Assembly (NCBI RefSeq): GCF_011082085.1
Contig: NZ_CP041063.1
Coordinates: 1,922,001 to 1,986,000 of the forward strand
Length of the DNA stretch: 64,000 bases
DNA from: Bacillus sp. Cs-700
GTDB taxonomy: Bacteria; Bacillota; Bacilli; Bacillales; Guptibacillaceae
Direction: 5' to 3'
In this document: piece by piece, positions 32,130 through 42,308 of the stretch
Position numbering within the stretch: position 1 is the first letter of the stretch
How the letters are laid out: each line of letters begins with the position of its first letter
Made by a program: the position numbers and the translations under genes
The notes under the pieces: model-generated
Seen by the model: the letters and a program-made list of their open reading frames with translations, nothing else
Told to the model about the DNA's origin: nothing
The model's database searches: none

Positions 32130-32690
32130 TTAATCGGGTTGGAAATGTTTCCATAACTCTTTTTTGGAAGTCGTAACAGCTGCCGCTCCTCCACTTAAAG
32201 CAGCTTCAACATCTTCAATCGTACGAATAAAACCGCCCGCAAAGATCGGCACCTTTATTTGTTCATGAAGTTCTTCAAACACCTGCGGAATAATACCAGG
32301 CAACACTTCTACACAGTCAGGCTTCGTATTCCTCACCATACTATAGCTCGTATCGAGCGCCATCGAGTCAAGCATGAACAAGCGCTGTACAGAGAGAATG
32401 CCTCTTCTTTTGGCTACTCCCAGCACACTGGATCTTGTCGAGATAAGGCCCGCAGGCTTAATTTCTTGACATAAAAACTCAGCACCATGTTCATCATTCC
32501 TTAAGCCTTGAACAAGATCCGCGTGCAATAGAATCTTTTTCCCGGCTCGATTTCCCTCCCGTATAACTGATTTCAATTGGCCGATATGCGTATCTAACAG
32601 AACTATATATGTATACTTACTATTTAATAATATTTCAAAATCGCGCATTTTCCTCACTGCCGGTAGGATGCTTTGGTTATGAAACGACAT
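32130..32690 (-). CDS. glpP: Glycerol uptake operon antiterminator GlpP
   Basis: GlpP binds the leader RNA of glpF and glpD when charged with glycerol-3-phosphate and prevents termination. The 186-aa protein is a TIM-barrel-like fold with KKILLHADLVQGL, GLISTRSSVLG, DCVEVLPGIIP and a phosphate-binding IFAGGFIRT loop. The stop codon lies 6 bases before the glpF -35 box. Both of its likely RNA targets are in this window. Confidence 0.95.
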   Translation of the reverse strand: MSFHNQSILPAVRKMRDFEILLNSKYTYIVLLDTHIGQLKSVIREGNRAGKKILLHADLVQGLRNDEHGAEFLCQEIKPAGLISTRSSVLGVAKRRGILSVQRLFMLDSMALDTSYSMVRNTKPDCVEVLPGIIPQVFEELHEQIKVPIFAGGFIRTIEDVEAALSGGAAAVTTSKKELWKHFQPD

Positions 32691-32833
32691 CGATCATCCC
32701 TCCTTTTCTTTTCATCATACCAGAATAACGAGAAACTTCCATCTGGAAAGGCTTTCATATCCAAACAGCTTAACTGAACCCATTCCTGGACAGAGTTTTA
32801 CTTACTCTTTCCCCATTCTGGTCTTCCTCTATG

Positions 32834-32866
32834 AAAAAAACACGCCCTCAAGAAGAGAGCGTGCTT
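32834..32866 (-). terminator. Terminator of the yvl operon
   Basis: On the minus strand GCACGCTCTCTTC and GAGGGCGTG pair with one mismatch, followed by seven T. The stem overlaps the last bases of yvlD or ends directly at its stop. Confidence 0.8.
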
Positions 32867-33232
32867 TTATGCTTTCCGACGAATCGGCTCCATTATGAAC
32901 TTCTCAATCAATAAATTTAACAATCCGATTACTATGGCAGCAAGAATCGCCATTCCAAAGCCATTAATGACGAATGCATCTCCCATTAGCGACGCCGTAA
33001 TCATAAGGGTGATCGCATTTATCACAACCAGGAACAAACCTAGCGTAAGGATCGTCACAGGAAGGGTAAGCAGGATAAGGAACGGCTTAATAAACACATT
33101 CACAAGCGAAAGGATAACGCTCGCGAGAATAGCCGATCCGAGCCCTTGAATAAAAAATCCATCAAAATAACCTGCTACTACCATTAACACCACACTATTT
33201 ACAAGTAAACTTAAAAGCCAGTGTCGCATCAT
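32867..33232 (-). CDS. yvlD: Four-helix membrane protein of the YvlD/phage-holin-like family
   Basis: This 121-aa protein is almost wholly hydrophobic with four predicted membrane segments separated by short turns, and a charged C-terminus IMEPIRRKA. The segment VNVFIKPFLILLTLPVTILTLG is typical of the YvlD (DUF360) family. Function is unknown; in B. subtilis it belongs to the yvlABCD operon, which responds to cell-envelope stress. The PspC-like gene yvlC, usually between yvlB and yvlD, is missing here. GGGAGGGG precedes the start. Confidence 0.85.
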   Translation of the reverse strand: MMRHWLLSLLVNSVVLMVVAGYFDGFFIQGLGSAILASVILSLVNVFIKPFLILLTLPVTILTLGLFLVVINAITLMITASLMGDAFVINGFGMAILAAIVIGLLNLLIEKFIMEPIRRKA

Positions 33233-33292
33233 ACCCCTCCCTATCCATTGACCTTTTTAGTATAGGCGTTTCTTTATCCCTTATTCGATCTT

Positions 33293-34345
33293 CTATAGAT
33301 AAGAAACTGAAATTGAACCAGCTGTTGAATTCGCTTCGATGCGATAGCTGTGTTCAGACTCTTCTTCTGTTCTAAACTTCTTTAAGCGATGTGAAATCTC
33401 TTTTTTCTCACGGAGAATACTCATGTTATTAAGATCCGTTGTAATCGCTCCGATTGTCGACTTAAGATCTCCTTTTATATTCATGCCTTTAGGAATAGCA
33501 ATTTGTATTGTACCGTTAACTGTTTTAAAATCTCCACTACCACTAACAGCATTTTGAAGCGTATGACGAATGGCTCCATTCATTGATTGCGCATCTGTTT
33601 CAACAAATGTGCCGTCAATCGTAATTGGACCATTTGCCGTTTCAAGTTCACAAATTTCACCAGTTGACTCTTCTACCACAATTGCGCCATTTCCTGTTTC
33701 AGCTTCAAGTACTTTTACGTTCGATTTTCGAATACCGATTTTCCCATTAGCTGTTTTTAACTTCGCTTTTGCTGATGTGATACTCTCACCTGTTACATCA
33801 CCATTAAACGTCGTGATCCACACTCCATCATAGTTAGAGGCAGGGACATAAATCACTAGATTCACCTTCACATCAGCACGTTCTGATTTGAACGTCATTT
33901 TTCCATTATCGACTGAAAAGTAAGTATCTCGTAACAGCTTATCCATTGCATCCTGTTGATTCGATACCCGGTAAACATTGGCACGACAATCGATTTTCAC
34001 ATCGTTACGTTCCCATGTCTGAAACGTAATTTCACCATTTCGAACATGCACATCAAGCGTCTCTGGTGTAGCTTCGAGTTGTTCATAAACGTGAGTTACT
34101 TCTTCAGATGAACCAAAATTAAAATCGAGATCCATATCTTTTACTTTTTGAATAAGTGATTCGACAAACTGCCCTACTTTATAACTAGGAGCGGTTCGAT
34201 CAGTGTGAGTATCTGTCGACTTCTCAAATTTTCGTTCCTCTGATCCTTCATTTGTTCCGACAGCTTTTAGTAGCTTGGCACCTTCATCAGCCGAAATTTT
34301 ACCGTCTTCAATCATTTTAAGAATCATTCTACGTTCTTCATTCAT
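33293..34345 (-). CDS. yvlB: YvlB-like adhesin-fold protein (DUF4097)
   Basis: The 350-aa protein has an N-terminal helical module (MNEERRMILKMIEDGKISADEGAKLL) like that of YvlB/LiaX proteins, then a repeated beta-strand domain with regularly spaced NG turns (TFNGDVTG, ANGKIGI, GNGAIVV, ANGPITI, MNGAIRH, VNGTIQI) that probably form a beta-helix. No signal peptide is seen. In Enterococcus the related LiaX senses envelope stress from antimicrobial peptides; a similar role here is an inference. AAAGGAGATG precedes the ATG. Confidence 0.88.
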   Translation of the reverse strand: MNEERRMILKMIEDGKISADEGAKLLKAVGTNEGSEERKFEKSTDTHTDRTAPSYKVGQFVESLIQKVKDMDLDFNFGSSEEVTHVYEQLEATPETLDVHVRNGEITFQTWERNDVKIDCRANVYRVSNQQDAMDKLLRDTYFSVDNGKMTFKSERADVKVNLVIYVPASNYDGVWITTFNGDVTGESITSAKAKLKTANGKIGIRKSNVKVLEAETGNGAIVVEESTGEICELETANGPITIDGTFVETDAQSMNGAIRHTLQNAVSGSGDFKTVNGTIQIAIPKGMNIKGDLKSTIGAITTDLNNMSILREKKEISHRLKKFRTEEESEHSYRIEANSTAGSISVSYL

Positions 34346-34390
34346 TCAAAACATCTCCTTTTTGTTTATTCGTTTAAACTACTTGAACAA

Positions 34391-34684
34391 TTACCACCGG
34401 AGAACCTGAATTCCTTTTACAATGTTCCAGATAAAGACCACAACATTAAGTAAACTAAACAAGATAAAACCTAAAATGATCACCACACCCACATCCATCA
34501 CAAATACAGCTAAAAGCGCCAGAATGATCGTAAGAAATGGAAGGAGGTGAGAAACAATCGAGCGCTTCGCATGATAGGACACTTCTTCATCCCTCACAAC
34601 AAAATAAACAATGATCGGAAAAAGAAACGGTGCGAAGAATACGCTAAAATAACAAAGGGAGGACATTACTTTTTCTACAGACAT
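34391..34684 (-). CDS. Small membrane protein, DUF4870-like (YvlA position)
   Basis: This 97-aa protein has three hydrophobic segments and the conserved start CYFSVFFAPFLFPIIVYFV followed by SYHAKRSIVSHLLPFL, typical of DUF4870 proteins. ATG at 34684 (MSVEKVMSS) follows AAAGGGG; the TTG at 34702 includes the ribosome binding site. It heads the operon with yvlB and yvlD. Function unknown. Confidence 0.8.
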   Translation of the reverse strand: MSVEKVMSSLCYFSVFFAPFLFPIIVYFVVRDEEVSYHAKRSIVSHLLPFLTIILALLAVFVMDVGVVIILGFILFSLLNVVVFIWNIVKGIQVLRW

Positions 34685-34756
34685 AATTGCTTCCCCTTTC
34701 AATATTCTCTACCTAACTATACGATTCGTCAAAAAGAAAGTTTCAAAAAGAAATAA

Positions 34757-34789
34757 GAAAAAACGAAAAGACAGCGAATCGCTGTCTTA
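34757..34789 (-). terminator. Terminator of uvrBA
   Basis: On the minus strand AAGACAGCG and CGCTGTCTT pair around ATT, followed by TTCGTTTTTT. Confidence 0.9.
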
Positions 34790-34794
34790 ACAGT

Positions 34795-37662
34795 TTATAC
34801 TGACTGAGTTTGCTCTAATTTCTTCTTCATCCGGTTTTTATCTCGCTCAAGAATTGGCGCAAGATAGTTTCCTGTGTAAGAACGTTCTTCTTTAACAATT
34901 TTTTCAGGTGTTCCTGTTGCAATAACTTCACCGCCACCATCGCCACCTTCAGGACCTAGATCAATGAGATAGTCCGCTGTTTTAATGACATCCAAATTAT
35001 GCTCAATAATGAGCACGGAGTCACCATTTTCAACGAGACGTTGAAGAACTTCCAATAACCGAGAGATATCATCAACATGCAATCCAGTTGTCGGTTCATC
35101 AAGAATATAAAGTGTCTTTCCAGTTGATCGTTTGTAAAGCTGCGAGGCAAGCTTCACCCGCTGCGCTTCGCCGCCCGAAACAGTCGTAGCTGGCTGGCCA
35201 AGTTTAATATAACTTAAGCCTACATCGTAAAGGGTTTGAAGCTTCCGGTTAATCTTTGGAATGTTTTTAAAGAAGTCAAGTCCATCTTCGACCGTCATCT
35301 CCAGAATATCAGCAATATTCATACCTTTATACTCAATTTCTAGCGTTTCTCGGTTATAGCGTTTCCCATGACATACTTCACAAGGAACGTAGACATCAGG
35401 CAAAAAGTGCATTTCAATCTTAATAATTCCATCACCGCGACATGCTTCGCAACGACCGCCTTTAACATTAAAGCTAAACCTTCCTTTTTTATACCCTCGT
35501 ACTTTTGCTTCATTTGTCTGAGCAAAAACATCACGGATATCATCGAAAACACCTGTATATGTTGCTGGATTTGACCGAGGCGTTCGCCCAATAGGAGATT
35601 GGTCGATATCAATAACTTTATCGACATGCTCAAGACCATTGATTTTTTTATGCTCTCCAGGCTTATCCTTTGCTTTATGAAGCTTCTGAGCAAGCGCTTT
35701 GTACAAGATTTCATTGATAAGCGTACTTTTTCCTGAACCAGAAACGCCTGTTACACAAGTAAATAAACCAATCGGAATTTTTGCTTTCGTATTTTTAAGA
35801 TTATTTTCTTTTGCCCCAATGATTTCAATATACCTACCATCAGGCTTCCGACGCTCCGTCGGTACAGGAATGAACTTCTTACCAGAGAGGTATTCTCCAG
35901 TTAAAGATTCTTCATCATCCATAATTTCAGCCGGGGATCCTTCAGATGTAATATAGCCACCGTGTGCTCCCGCTCCTGGACCGATATCAATGATATGATC
36001 AGCAGATAGCATTGTATCCTCATCATGCTCTACGACAATAAGCGTATTGCCGAGGTCGCGCATATTTTGAAGGGTTGAAATTAACCGATCGTTGTCACGT
36101 TGGTGAAGACCAATTGATGGTTCGTCTAAAATATACAACACACCCATTAATCGTGAGCCTACTTGAGTAGCTAGTCGAATGCGCTGGGCCTCCCCACCTG
36201 ATAGCGTACCAGCGGAACGATTGAGCGTTAAATAATCTAAACCAACGTTAACGAGGAAGCCAAGGCGATCCTGAATTTCGCGTAAAATCATTTTACCAAT
36301 TGTCGCTTCTTTTGCAGTTAGTTCCAATTGGTCGAAAAATCCTGCTGCGTCTTTAATCGCATATTCAGTCGCTTCTCCAATATGCTTTCCGTTAATTAAA
36401 ACAGAACGAGCTTCCTTCTTTAAACGGTAGCCTTTACATGTAGGACATGGTTTTTGAGCCATATATGCTTCCATTTGTTCACGAATGTAGTCAGAACTTG
36501 TCTCACGATAGCGACGCTCAACGTTTGGAATAACACCCTCAAATGGCACATTATTCTCGCGAACCTGTCCAAAATCATTTTCATATCGGAAATATACTTT
36601 TTCTCCATCGCTGCCATAAAGCACTTTATCAAGCTGCGCTCTTGGGATTTTGTTTACCGGAGTATCCATGTCGATACCGAAATGGTTGCACACACTTTCA
36701 AGTAATTGCGGATAATAGTTTGAACTAACGGGCTCCCATGGAGCAAGTGCATGCTCACGAAGAGACTTATCCCAATCCGGGATAACTAAATCAAGGTCCA
36801 CCTCAAGCTTCAGACCTAAACCATCACAAGAAGGGCAAGCACCGAAAGGACTATTAAATGAAAACAGCCTCGGCTCAAGCTCTCCAATCGAGAAACCGCA
36901 ATAAGGGCAAGAATGGTGCTGATTAAAGAGCAATTCTTCTTGTCCCATTACATCAACGATTACTTGACCACCACCGAGATTAAGAGCTGTTTCCAAGGAA
37001 TCTGCTAGTCTTGATTGAACGCCCTCTTTTACAACAATCCGGTCTATAACAACTTCGATTGAATGCTTCTTGTTTTTTTCTAATGCGATTTCGTCAGCTA
37101 CTTCCATCATTTCACCGTCGACACGAACGCGAACATAACCCTGCTTCTTAATATCTTCGAGCACTTTCACATGTTCACCTTTACGTCCTGAGACGACAGG
37201 CGATAGGATTTGTAGCTTTGTACGCTCTTCATAAGTAAGAATACGATCGACCATTTGCTCAATGGTTTGTGACGTGATTTCAACGCCGTGACGAGGACAA
37301 ACTGGTCGACCAATTCTTGCAAATAACAGGCGAAGGTAATCATAGATTTCGGTTACCGTTCCTACTGTTGATCGTGGGTTACGACTTGTGGTTTTCTGAT
37401 CAATTGAAATCGCTGGTGAAAGCCCTTCAATGGCGTCTACATCCGGCTTATCCATTTGACCAAGAAATTGCCTTGCATAAGCTGATAAAGATTCAACATA
37501 GCGACGCTGTCCCTCTGCATAAATTGTATCGAAAGCGAGGGAGGATTTTCCCGATCCTGATAAACCTGTAACCACCACGAGTTTATCTCTCGGAATCGTC
37601 ACATCAATGTTTTTTAAATTATGGGCTCTGGCCCCTTTGACGACGATCTCATCGTTTGCCAT
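34795..37662 (-). CDS. uvrA: Excinuclease ABC subunit A
   Basis: UvrA is the damage-recognition ATPase of nucleotide excision repair; its dimer loads UvrB. The 955-aa protein has two ABC modules: Walker [14 protein letters not shown] near residue 30 and [13 protein letters not shown] near 640, with signatures [13 protein letters not shown] and [13 protein letters not shown]. Zinc-finger cysteines appear as [20 protein letters not shown] and CEVCHGKR. It starts 7 bases after the uvrB stop. The pair forms one transcription unit with the LexA-like box upstream of uvrB. Confidence 0.99.
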   Translation of the reverse strand: MANDEIVVKGARAHNLKNIDVTIPRDKLVVVTGLSGSGKSSLAFDTIYAEGQRRYVESLSAYARQFLGQMDKPDVDAIEGLSPAISIDQKTTSRNPRSTVGTVTEIYDYLRLLFARIGRPVCPRHGVEITSQTIEQMVDRILTYEERTKLQILSPVVSGRKGEHVKVLEDIKKQGYVRVRVDGEMMEVADEIALEKNKKHSIEVVIDRIVVKEGVQSRLADSLETALNLGGGQVIVDVMGQEELLFNQHHSCPYCGFSIGELEPRLFSFNSPFGACPSCDGLGLKLEVDLDLVIPDWDKSLREHALAPWEPVSSNYYPQLLESVCNHFGIDMDTPVNKIPRAQLDKVLYGSDGEKVYFRYENDFGQVRENNVPFEGVIPNVERRYRETSSDYIREQMEAYMAQKPCPTCKGYRLKKEARSVLINGKHIGEATEYAIKDAAGFFDQLELTAKEATIGKMILREIQDRLGFLVNVGLDYLTLNRSAGTLSGGEAQRIRLATQVGSRLMGVLYILDEPSIGLHQRDNDRLISTLQNMRDLGNTLIVVEHDEDTMLSADHIIDIGPGAGAHGGYITSEGSPAEIMDDEESLTGEYLSGKKFIPVPTERRKPDGRYIEIIGAKENNLKNTKAKIPIGLFTCVTGVSGSGKSTLINEILYKALAQKLHKAKDKPGEHKKINGLEHVDKVIDIDQSPIGRTPRSNPATYTGVFDDIRDVFAQTNEAKVRGYKKGRFSFNVKGGRCEACRGDGIIKIEMHFLPDVYVPCEVCHGKRYNRETLEIEYKGMNIADILEMTVEDGLDFFKNIPKINRKLQTLYDVGLSYIKLGQPATTVSGGEAQRVKLASQLYKRSTGKTLYILDEPTTGLHVDDISRLLEVLQRLVENGDSVLIIEHNLDVIKTADYLIDLGPEGGDGGGEVIATGTPEKIVKEERSYTGNYLAPILERDKNRMKKKLEQTQSV

Positions 37663-37669
37663 TTGTTCG

Positions 37670-39649
37670 TCATCCTTCCGCTTTAAGCTCTAATAATAGG
37701 TCACGAAGTTCAGCAGCGCGCTCGAAATTAAGGTCTCGCGCAGCATCCTTCATTTCTTTTTCTACATTTTCAATCACTTTTGCACGTTCTTGCTTGTTCA
37801 TCTTACCTGGCTTAGGTACTGTATATTCTTCGCCTTCTTCAGCTGCAATAGTGGCTCGGATGCCTTCACGAACTTTTTTCTTAATTGTCGTTGGGGTAAT
37901 ACCGTACTTGGTGTTGTATTCTTGTTGAATTTCGCGACGGCGACTTGTTTCATTCATCGCAATCTCCATTGAATTCGTCACTTTATCAGCATATAAAATA
38001 ACATGTCCGCTGGAATTACGAGCGGCACGGCCAATCGTTTGAATTAAGGAGCGCTCCGATCTCAAGAACCCTTCCTTATCCGCATCCAAGATGGCGACAA
38101 GTGACACTTCAGGAATATCAAGTCCTTCTCTAAGAAGGTTAATTCCAACTAATACATCAAATACCCCTAAGCGTAAATCACGTATAATCTCAATTCGTTC
38201 AAGCGTTTTTATTTCAGAGTGCAAGTAACGAACCTTTACCCCCATTTCAAGTAAATAATCCGTTAAGTCTTCTGACATCTTTTTCGTGAGGGTCGTAACA
38301 AGCACACGTTCATTACGAGCGGATCGCTGATTAATTTCATCTAGTAGATCATCAATCTGACCTTCGATTGGACGCATTTCAATCGTAGGGTCAAGAAGCC
38401 CCGTTGGACGAATGATCTGCTCCACTACTTGAGTTGAATGCTCACCTTCATATGGACCGGGCGTTGCTGATACATAGACAAACTGATGAGCTTTCTCTTC
38501 AAATTCTTCAAATCGAAGAGGGCGATTATCTTTCGCAGAAGGTAGTCGGAATCCGTGATCGACCAGAACGCCTTTTCTCGCCTGGTCACCGTTATACATA
38601 CCTCTTACTTGAGGAAGCGTAACATGTGACTCATCGACCATAATTAAGAAATCCTCTGGGAAGTAGTCCATTAACGTATATGGCGTTGCTCCCGCTTCAC
38701 GAAGCGTTAAATGTCTTGAATAGTTTTCAATTCCTGAACAGAATCCCATTTCCGCCATCATTTCAATATCATACCTTGTTCGCTGCTCTAGACGCTGTGC
38801 TTCGAGAAGTTTTCCTTCGTCATTTAGAACTTTAAGCCTTTCTTCAAGCTCAGCTTCAATACGTTGGATAGCGATTTTTAACTTTTCTTCACGGGTTACG
38901 AAGTGAGATGCTGGGAAAATGGCTACGTGCTCTCGCTCCCCAAGAATCTCACCAGTTAACGAATTCACTTCCGTAATACGATCAATTTCGTCCCCAAAAA
39001 ATTCAATGCGAATGCAGTGCTCATCTCGAGATGCTGGGAAAATTTCCACAACATCTCCTCGAACGCGAAATGTCCCGCGTGTAAAATTAATATCATTGCG
39101 CGCATATTGAATATCAACCATATCCCGCAGTAACTGATCGCGATCTTTCTCCATTCCTTTTCGAAGGGATAGCACTAAGCTCTTGTATTCTTCTGGATTA
39201 CCGAGACCATAAATACAAGATACACTCGCTACGATAATAACATCATTTCGCTCAAATAAACTGGATGTTGCCGAGTGGCGAAGCTTATCAATTTCATCAT
39301 TAATACTTGCATCTTTTTCAATAAATGTATCGGATTGAGGTATGTAAGCTTCCGGCTGATAGTAATCATAATAGCTGACAAAGTATTCCACTGCATTATG
39401 TGGGAAGTACTCTTTAAATTCGCTATATAACTGTCCCGCCAGCGTTTTATTATGGGCAATAATCAGTGTAGGTTTATTCACCTCTTGAATCACGTTTGAC
39501 ATTGTAAACGTTTTACCAGTTCCAGTTGCACCAAGTAACGTTTGATGACGTTCATTTTGTTGAACACCTTTCACCAGCTTCTTAATTGCTTCTGGCTGGT
39601 CACCTTGAGGCTCATAATCCGATACCAACTCAAACTTTTTCTCCACCAT
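37670..39649 (-). CDS. uvrB: Excinuclease ABC subunit B
   Basis: UvrB is the helicase-like subunit that verifies damage and recruits UvrC. The 659-aa protein has Walker [13 protein letters not shown] at about residues 40-51, the beta-hairpin [12 protein letters not shown] that inserts between DNA strands, DESH, the helicase motif [16 protein letters not shown], and the C-terminal UVR motif ([18 protein letters not shown]) that binds UvrC. GGAGGCG precedes the start. It is the first gene of uvrBA. Confidence 0.99.
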   Translation of the reverse strand: MVEKKFELVSDYEPQGDQPEAIKKLVKGVQQNERHQTLLGATGTGKTFTMSNVIQEVNKPTLIIAHNKTLAGQLYSEFKEYFPHNAVEYFVSYYDYYQPEAYIPQSDTFIEKDASINDEIDKLRHSATSSLFERNDVIIVASVSCIYGLGNPEEYKSLVLSLRKGMEKDRDQLLRDMVDIQYARNDINFTRGTFRVRGDVVEIFPASRDEHCIRIEFFGDEIDRITEVNSLTGEILGEREHVAIFPASHFVTREEKLKIAIQRIEAELEERLKVLNDEGKLLEAQRLEQRTRYDIEMMAEMGFCSGIENYSRHLTLREAGATPYTLMDYFPEDFLIMVDESHVTLPQVRGMYNGDQARKGVLVDHGFRLPSAKDNRPLRFEEFEEKAHQFVYVSATPGPYEGEHSTQVVEQIIRPTGLLDPTIEMRPIEGQIDDLLDEINQRSARNERVLVTTLTKKMSEDLTDYLLEMGVKVRYLHSEIKTLERIEIIRDLRLGVFDVLVGINLLREGLDIPEVSLVAILDADKEGFLRSERSLIQTIGRAARNSSGHVILYADKVTNSMEIAMNETSRRREIQQEYNTKYGITPTTIKKKVREGIRATIAAEEGEEYTVPKPGKMNKQERAKVIENVEKEMKDAARDLNFERAAELRDLLLELKAEG

Positions 39650-39681
39650 CTTCGCCTCCGTTCCTATCTTTCCTGTGATTT

Positions 39682-39712
39682 ATTATAACACAGATGTTAG
39701 ACAAAACTTCAA
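39682..39712 (-). promoter_or_regulatory. Candidate promoter of uvrBA
   Basis: On the minus strand an extended -10 box TGT-TATAAT (39682-39690) is preceded by TTGAAG (39707-39712) at 19 bases, which is longer than ideal. Confidence 0.55.
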
Positions 39713-39718
39713 TTAAAG

Positions 39719-39732
39719 CGAACTGACATTCG
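39719..39732. promoter_or_regulatory. LexA (DinR) box-like site upstream of uvrB
   Basis: CGAAC-TGAC-ATTCG differs by one base from the Gram-positive LexA palindrome CGAAC-N4-GTTCG. It lies 6 bases upstream of the -35 box and would make uvrBA SOS-inducible as in B. subtilis. Confidence 0.65.
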
Positions 39733-39847
39733 CATTTTTTCACTAACTTTCTCTTGAGACGAAACTCCTGTATGCTGTTAGAGGCGGACAGAGTGATTCA
39801 ACTTCTGTCTACTGTTTAACTAGCTTTATTAAAAAGGGGTTTTATTA

Positions 39848-40714
39848 TTGCTGCTTTTATGGGCTTTACCAACTGGCTTAGCCATTGGAGCAATCTCGGG
39901 ATTTTTCGGGGTGGGCGGTGGATTTCTTCTCACGCCTATCCTTCTACTTCTTGGGTATTCGCCATCAAGTGCCATCACAATCAGTTTACTTTATAGTATG
40001 AGTACATCGATTTCTGGAGCTTTAACCTATATACAAAGTAAGAAATTCATATTAAAAACCACACTATTTCTATCAATTAGTGGCATGATTGGAACTCAGC
40101 TTGCTAAGCCACTTGTCCTCTATCTCACTAAAGAAGGACTAGATGATACGGCTATCTCCCTATTATATATCCTTCTTTTAGGGTATTTTTCAATATCAAT
40201 GCTGTTCGAAGCTAACAAAAATGCTGAAATTAGAAGTACTACTACCTTTTCCCCTCTTGGACCAATTCTAATCGGCTTACTAGGCGGATTTGTTTCTTCA
40301 ATTCTTGGCGTTGGAGGTGGCTTCGTGATGGTACCGTTATTAATAAGTGTACTAGGTATACCAGCCCAATTAGCCGTTGGTACATCACTTACGTCAATCT
40401 TCTTCATTGTATCGACAGGTTTTTTCTCTTACATACAAACGGTCTCGATCCCGATTACCCTTGCTACTATTCTTGTGATTGGCGCATTAGTTGGAGCGCG
40501 ATTTGGTGCAAGTGTAACAGCTTCTTTTCCTGAAAAAATGATGAAGAAATTACTTGGCATACTTTATTTTTTTACAATGATTAGTATTGTTTTAAAACTA
40601 CTTCATCAAACAATTCCTGGCCTCCTCATTCTTATCGGATACATTATGACGTTAATGGGGCTATTTCTTTACCAGTATTGGACGAAAAAGAAGCGCCTAT
40701 TCTTTTTTGAATAG
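39848..40714 (+). CDS. Sulfite exporter TauE/SafE family membrane protein
   Basis: This 288-aa protein has about eight hydrophobic segments and the duplicated family motif: GAISGFFGVGGGFLLTP in the first half and GFVSSILGVGGGFVMVP in the second. Members move sulfite, sulfoacetate or other small organic anions; the substrate here is unknown. TTG at 39848 is 8 bases after AAGGGG. It is transcribed divergently from uvrB and converges on csbA, with a hairpin (40692-40719) spanning its stop codon. Confidence 0.88.
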   Translation: MLLLWALPTGLAIGAISGFFGVGGGFLLTPILLLLGYSPSSAITISLLYSMSTSISGALTYIQSKKFILKTTLFLSISGMIGTQLAKPLVLYLTKEGLDDTAISLLYILLLGYFSISMLFEANKNAEIRSTTTFSPLGPILIGLLGGFVSSILGVGGGFVMVPLLISVLGIPAQLAVGTSLTSIFFIVSTGFFSYIQTVSIPITLATILVIGALVGARFGASVTASFPEKMMKKLLGILYFFTMISIVLKLLHQTIPGLLILIGYIMTLMGLFLYQYWTKKKRLFFFE

Positions 40715-40733
40715 ACGCTACTTCATTTTTTTC
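40692..40733 (+). terminator. Candidate terminator of the TauE-like gene
   Basis: AGCGCCTATTC and GAATAGACGCT pair with one mismatch over the stop codon; the T run begins 5 bases later. Confidence 0.55.
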
Positions 40734-40948
40734 TTATTCTTTTTTTGAGTTTGCATCGAAAAATAAAAACCTACGAGCGAAGATAGTACGGTTAATAAAA
40801 TAAGATGAATGGGATGATCAATACCACCGAATACAGCCCACATAAATAAAATGGTTAATCCAAAGCTAACGTATGTGTTATATGTTACTCGTGTAAACAC
40901 GACCATAATTATCGCTGGAACGAATAAAGCAATTAATATTCCTTGCAT
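40718..40948 (-). CDS. csbA: CsbA family general-stress membrane protein
   Basis: This 76-aa protein has three hydrophobic segments and a lysine-rich tail. FTRVTYNTYVSFGLT resembles the conserved core of CsbA, which in B. subtilis is a sigma-B-controlled protein of unknown function located just upstream of uvrBA. The length matches when the ATG at 40948 is used, with GAGAGGGGA upstream. I found no convincing sigma-B promoter ahead of it. Here an exporter gene on the other strand separates it from uvrB. Confidence 0.78.
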   Translation of the reverse strand: MQGILIALFVPAIIMVVFTRVTYNTYVSFGLTILFMWAVFGGIDHPIHLILLTVLSSLVGFYFSMQTQKKNKKKMK

Positions 40949-41071
40949 ATGGATGAGTTCCCCTCTCTCTAAACACTTCTCTCCCATCTTACAACAAGAT
41001 AGGGAGAGAAAGCTATGATGAGTAAGGAATTCTCTCTTTTAACTAGCCAAGGCTGATTCGCATGTTAGTCT

Positions 41072-41626
41072 TTATACCCCAGTGAATTGGGTAGCATCCC
41101 ACGGTTTTGGCGTTCCAAATTCACGCGCTAATTTTCGACTTTCGCCCTTTCTTCCTCTACGAAGTTCTTTACGTTCAGCAGCTGTTTCATTCAAGAATTT
41201 TTCTTCTTCCGTTTCAGGATAAACACCGGGTACTTCAACAGGGTTGCCTTCTTCATCAAGAGCAACAAATGTTAGAAGCGCTGTTGCACAAACATGACGT
41301 TCACCGGTGAACATTTTCTCCGCAATAGCTTTCACAAACACTTCCATTGATGTTTTGTGTGTCCACGTTACCATTGATTCTAGACAGACGATGTCTCCCT
41401 GATGAATTGGATGAAGAAAATCGACCGAATCGGTTGAAGCTGTCACACAAGGTCTTCTTGAATGACGAGTTGCTGAAATAAGAGCAACATCATCAATAAA
41501 CGCCATTAATTGACCTCCAAATAACGTTCCATGAATATTCGTATGAGTTGGGTTAACGACTGTCGCTTTCGCGGTCCTAGACTCATTCGTTGACTTCATG
41601 TGGTTATTTTCTAATTCATTGTTCAT
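41072..41626 (-). CDS. Acyl-CoA thioesterase, hotdog fold (YkhA-like)
   Basis: This 184-aa protein has the hotdog-fold HTNIHGTLFGGQLMAFIDDVALISATRHS, in which the Asp of FIDDVA is the likely catalytic residue, and a C-terminal charged extension after residue 140. Family members hydrolyse acyl-CoA esters and form hexamers. It fits the B. subtilis YkhA group. ATG at 41626 follows AAAGGTGA. Cytoplasmic; the physiological substrate is unknown. Confidence 0.9.
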   Translation of the reverse strand: MNNELENNHMKSTNESRTAKATVVNPTHTNIHGTLFGGQLMAFIDDVALISATRHSRRPCVTASTDSVDFLHPIHQGDIVCLESMVTWTHKTSMEVFVKAIAEKMFTGERHVCATALLTFVALDEEGNPVEVPGVYPETEEEKFLNETAAERKELRRGRKGESRKLAREFGTPKPWDATQFTGV

Positions 41627-41699
41627 TCTAATCACCTTTTCTTTTTTTATAAAGCCACTCTTTTTTTGTAAAAGATAATTGGAAAAGACCGCTTTATGA

Positions 41700-42044
41700 C
41701 TAAATCACTTTGGTATTATATTTAAAGCATTTTTCGCTAATACGACTGATTGGATATTCTGTAGATTCAGATAACATCATGAGAATATTAAAAAGTGATG
41801 ACTTTGAAATCGTAATCCCATAATGCTTTTCGAGTAAATCCGAAAGGTATAGTGGTCCCATACCGACTTGTGACCGTTCCAAGATTTTAACGACTTCCTT
41901 TGTTGGGGCTTCTGTTACTACCGAAGTGCTGCCATGCATTTGACTCATAATCGTTTCACGCTCTATTTCAAACTTTTGAAGCAACTTCATTTCTCTCGCA
42001 TTGAGATCCATCAATTGTTGCTGTAGCTGAGTTTCTCCAGTCAT
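41700..42044 (-). CDS. Small Rok-like DNA-binding protein
   Basis: The 114-aa protein has an N-terminal coiled coil, QQQLMDLNAREMKLLQKFEI, similar in pattern to the N-terminus of Rok, and a C-terminal winged-helix-like segment YLSDLLEKHYGITISKSSLFNILMML. Rok is an H-NS-like silencer of AT-rich DNA and comK in B. subtilis (about 190 aa); short relatives such as sRok exist on plasmids. ATG at 42044 has AAAGGAG 9 bases upstream; the reading to 42167 lacks a site. The central linker is only about 25 residues. The assignment rests on pattern, not alignment. Confidence 0.6.
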   Translation of the reverse strand: MTGETQLQQQLMDLNAREMKLLQKFEIERETIMSQMHGSTSVVTEAPTKEVVKILERSQVGMGPLYLSDLLEKHYGITISKSSLFNILMMLSESTEYPISRISEKCFKYNTKVI

Positions 42045-42264
42045 TGTGACATGCTCCTTTACGTTAAGAATGATCAAATTGTAGCAAGTGATTTCTGAAC
42101 AAACAAGACTGTCAAAATCGGTGTAAACGCAACCATGCAGGTGTTCAGTTGATTCTGACTCTTCCATATATTTCTTGAATAGACCCTATAACAAAATGGC
42201 ATAGAAATTTAGACATTTTTTTCAAAAAGAAGGTTTAGCTTACGTTTTGAGGATAAAAAAGAGT

Positions 42265-42298
42265 TAAAAAAAGAAGAAGGCAGATGCCTTCTTCTTTT
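42265..42298 (-). terminator. Terminator of minJ
   Basis: On the minus strand AAGAAGAAGGCA and TGCCTTCTTCTT pair, followed by TTTTT. Confidence 0.92.
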
Positions 42299-42308
42299 TC
42301 AATCAATG

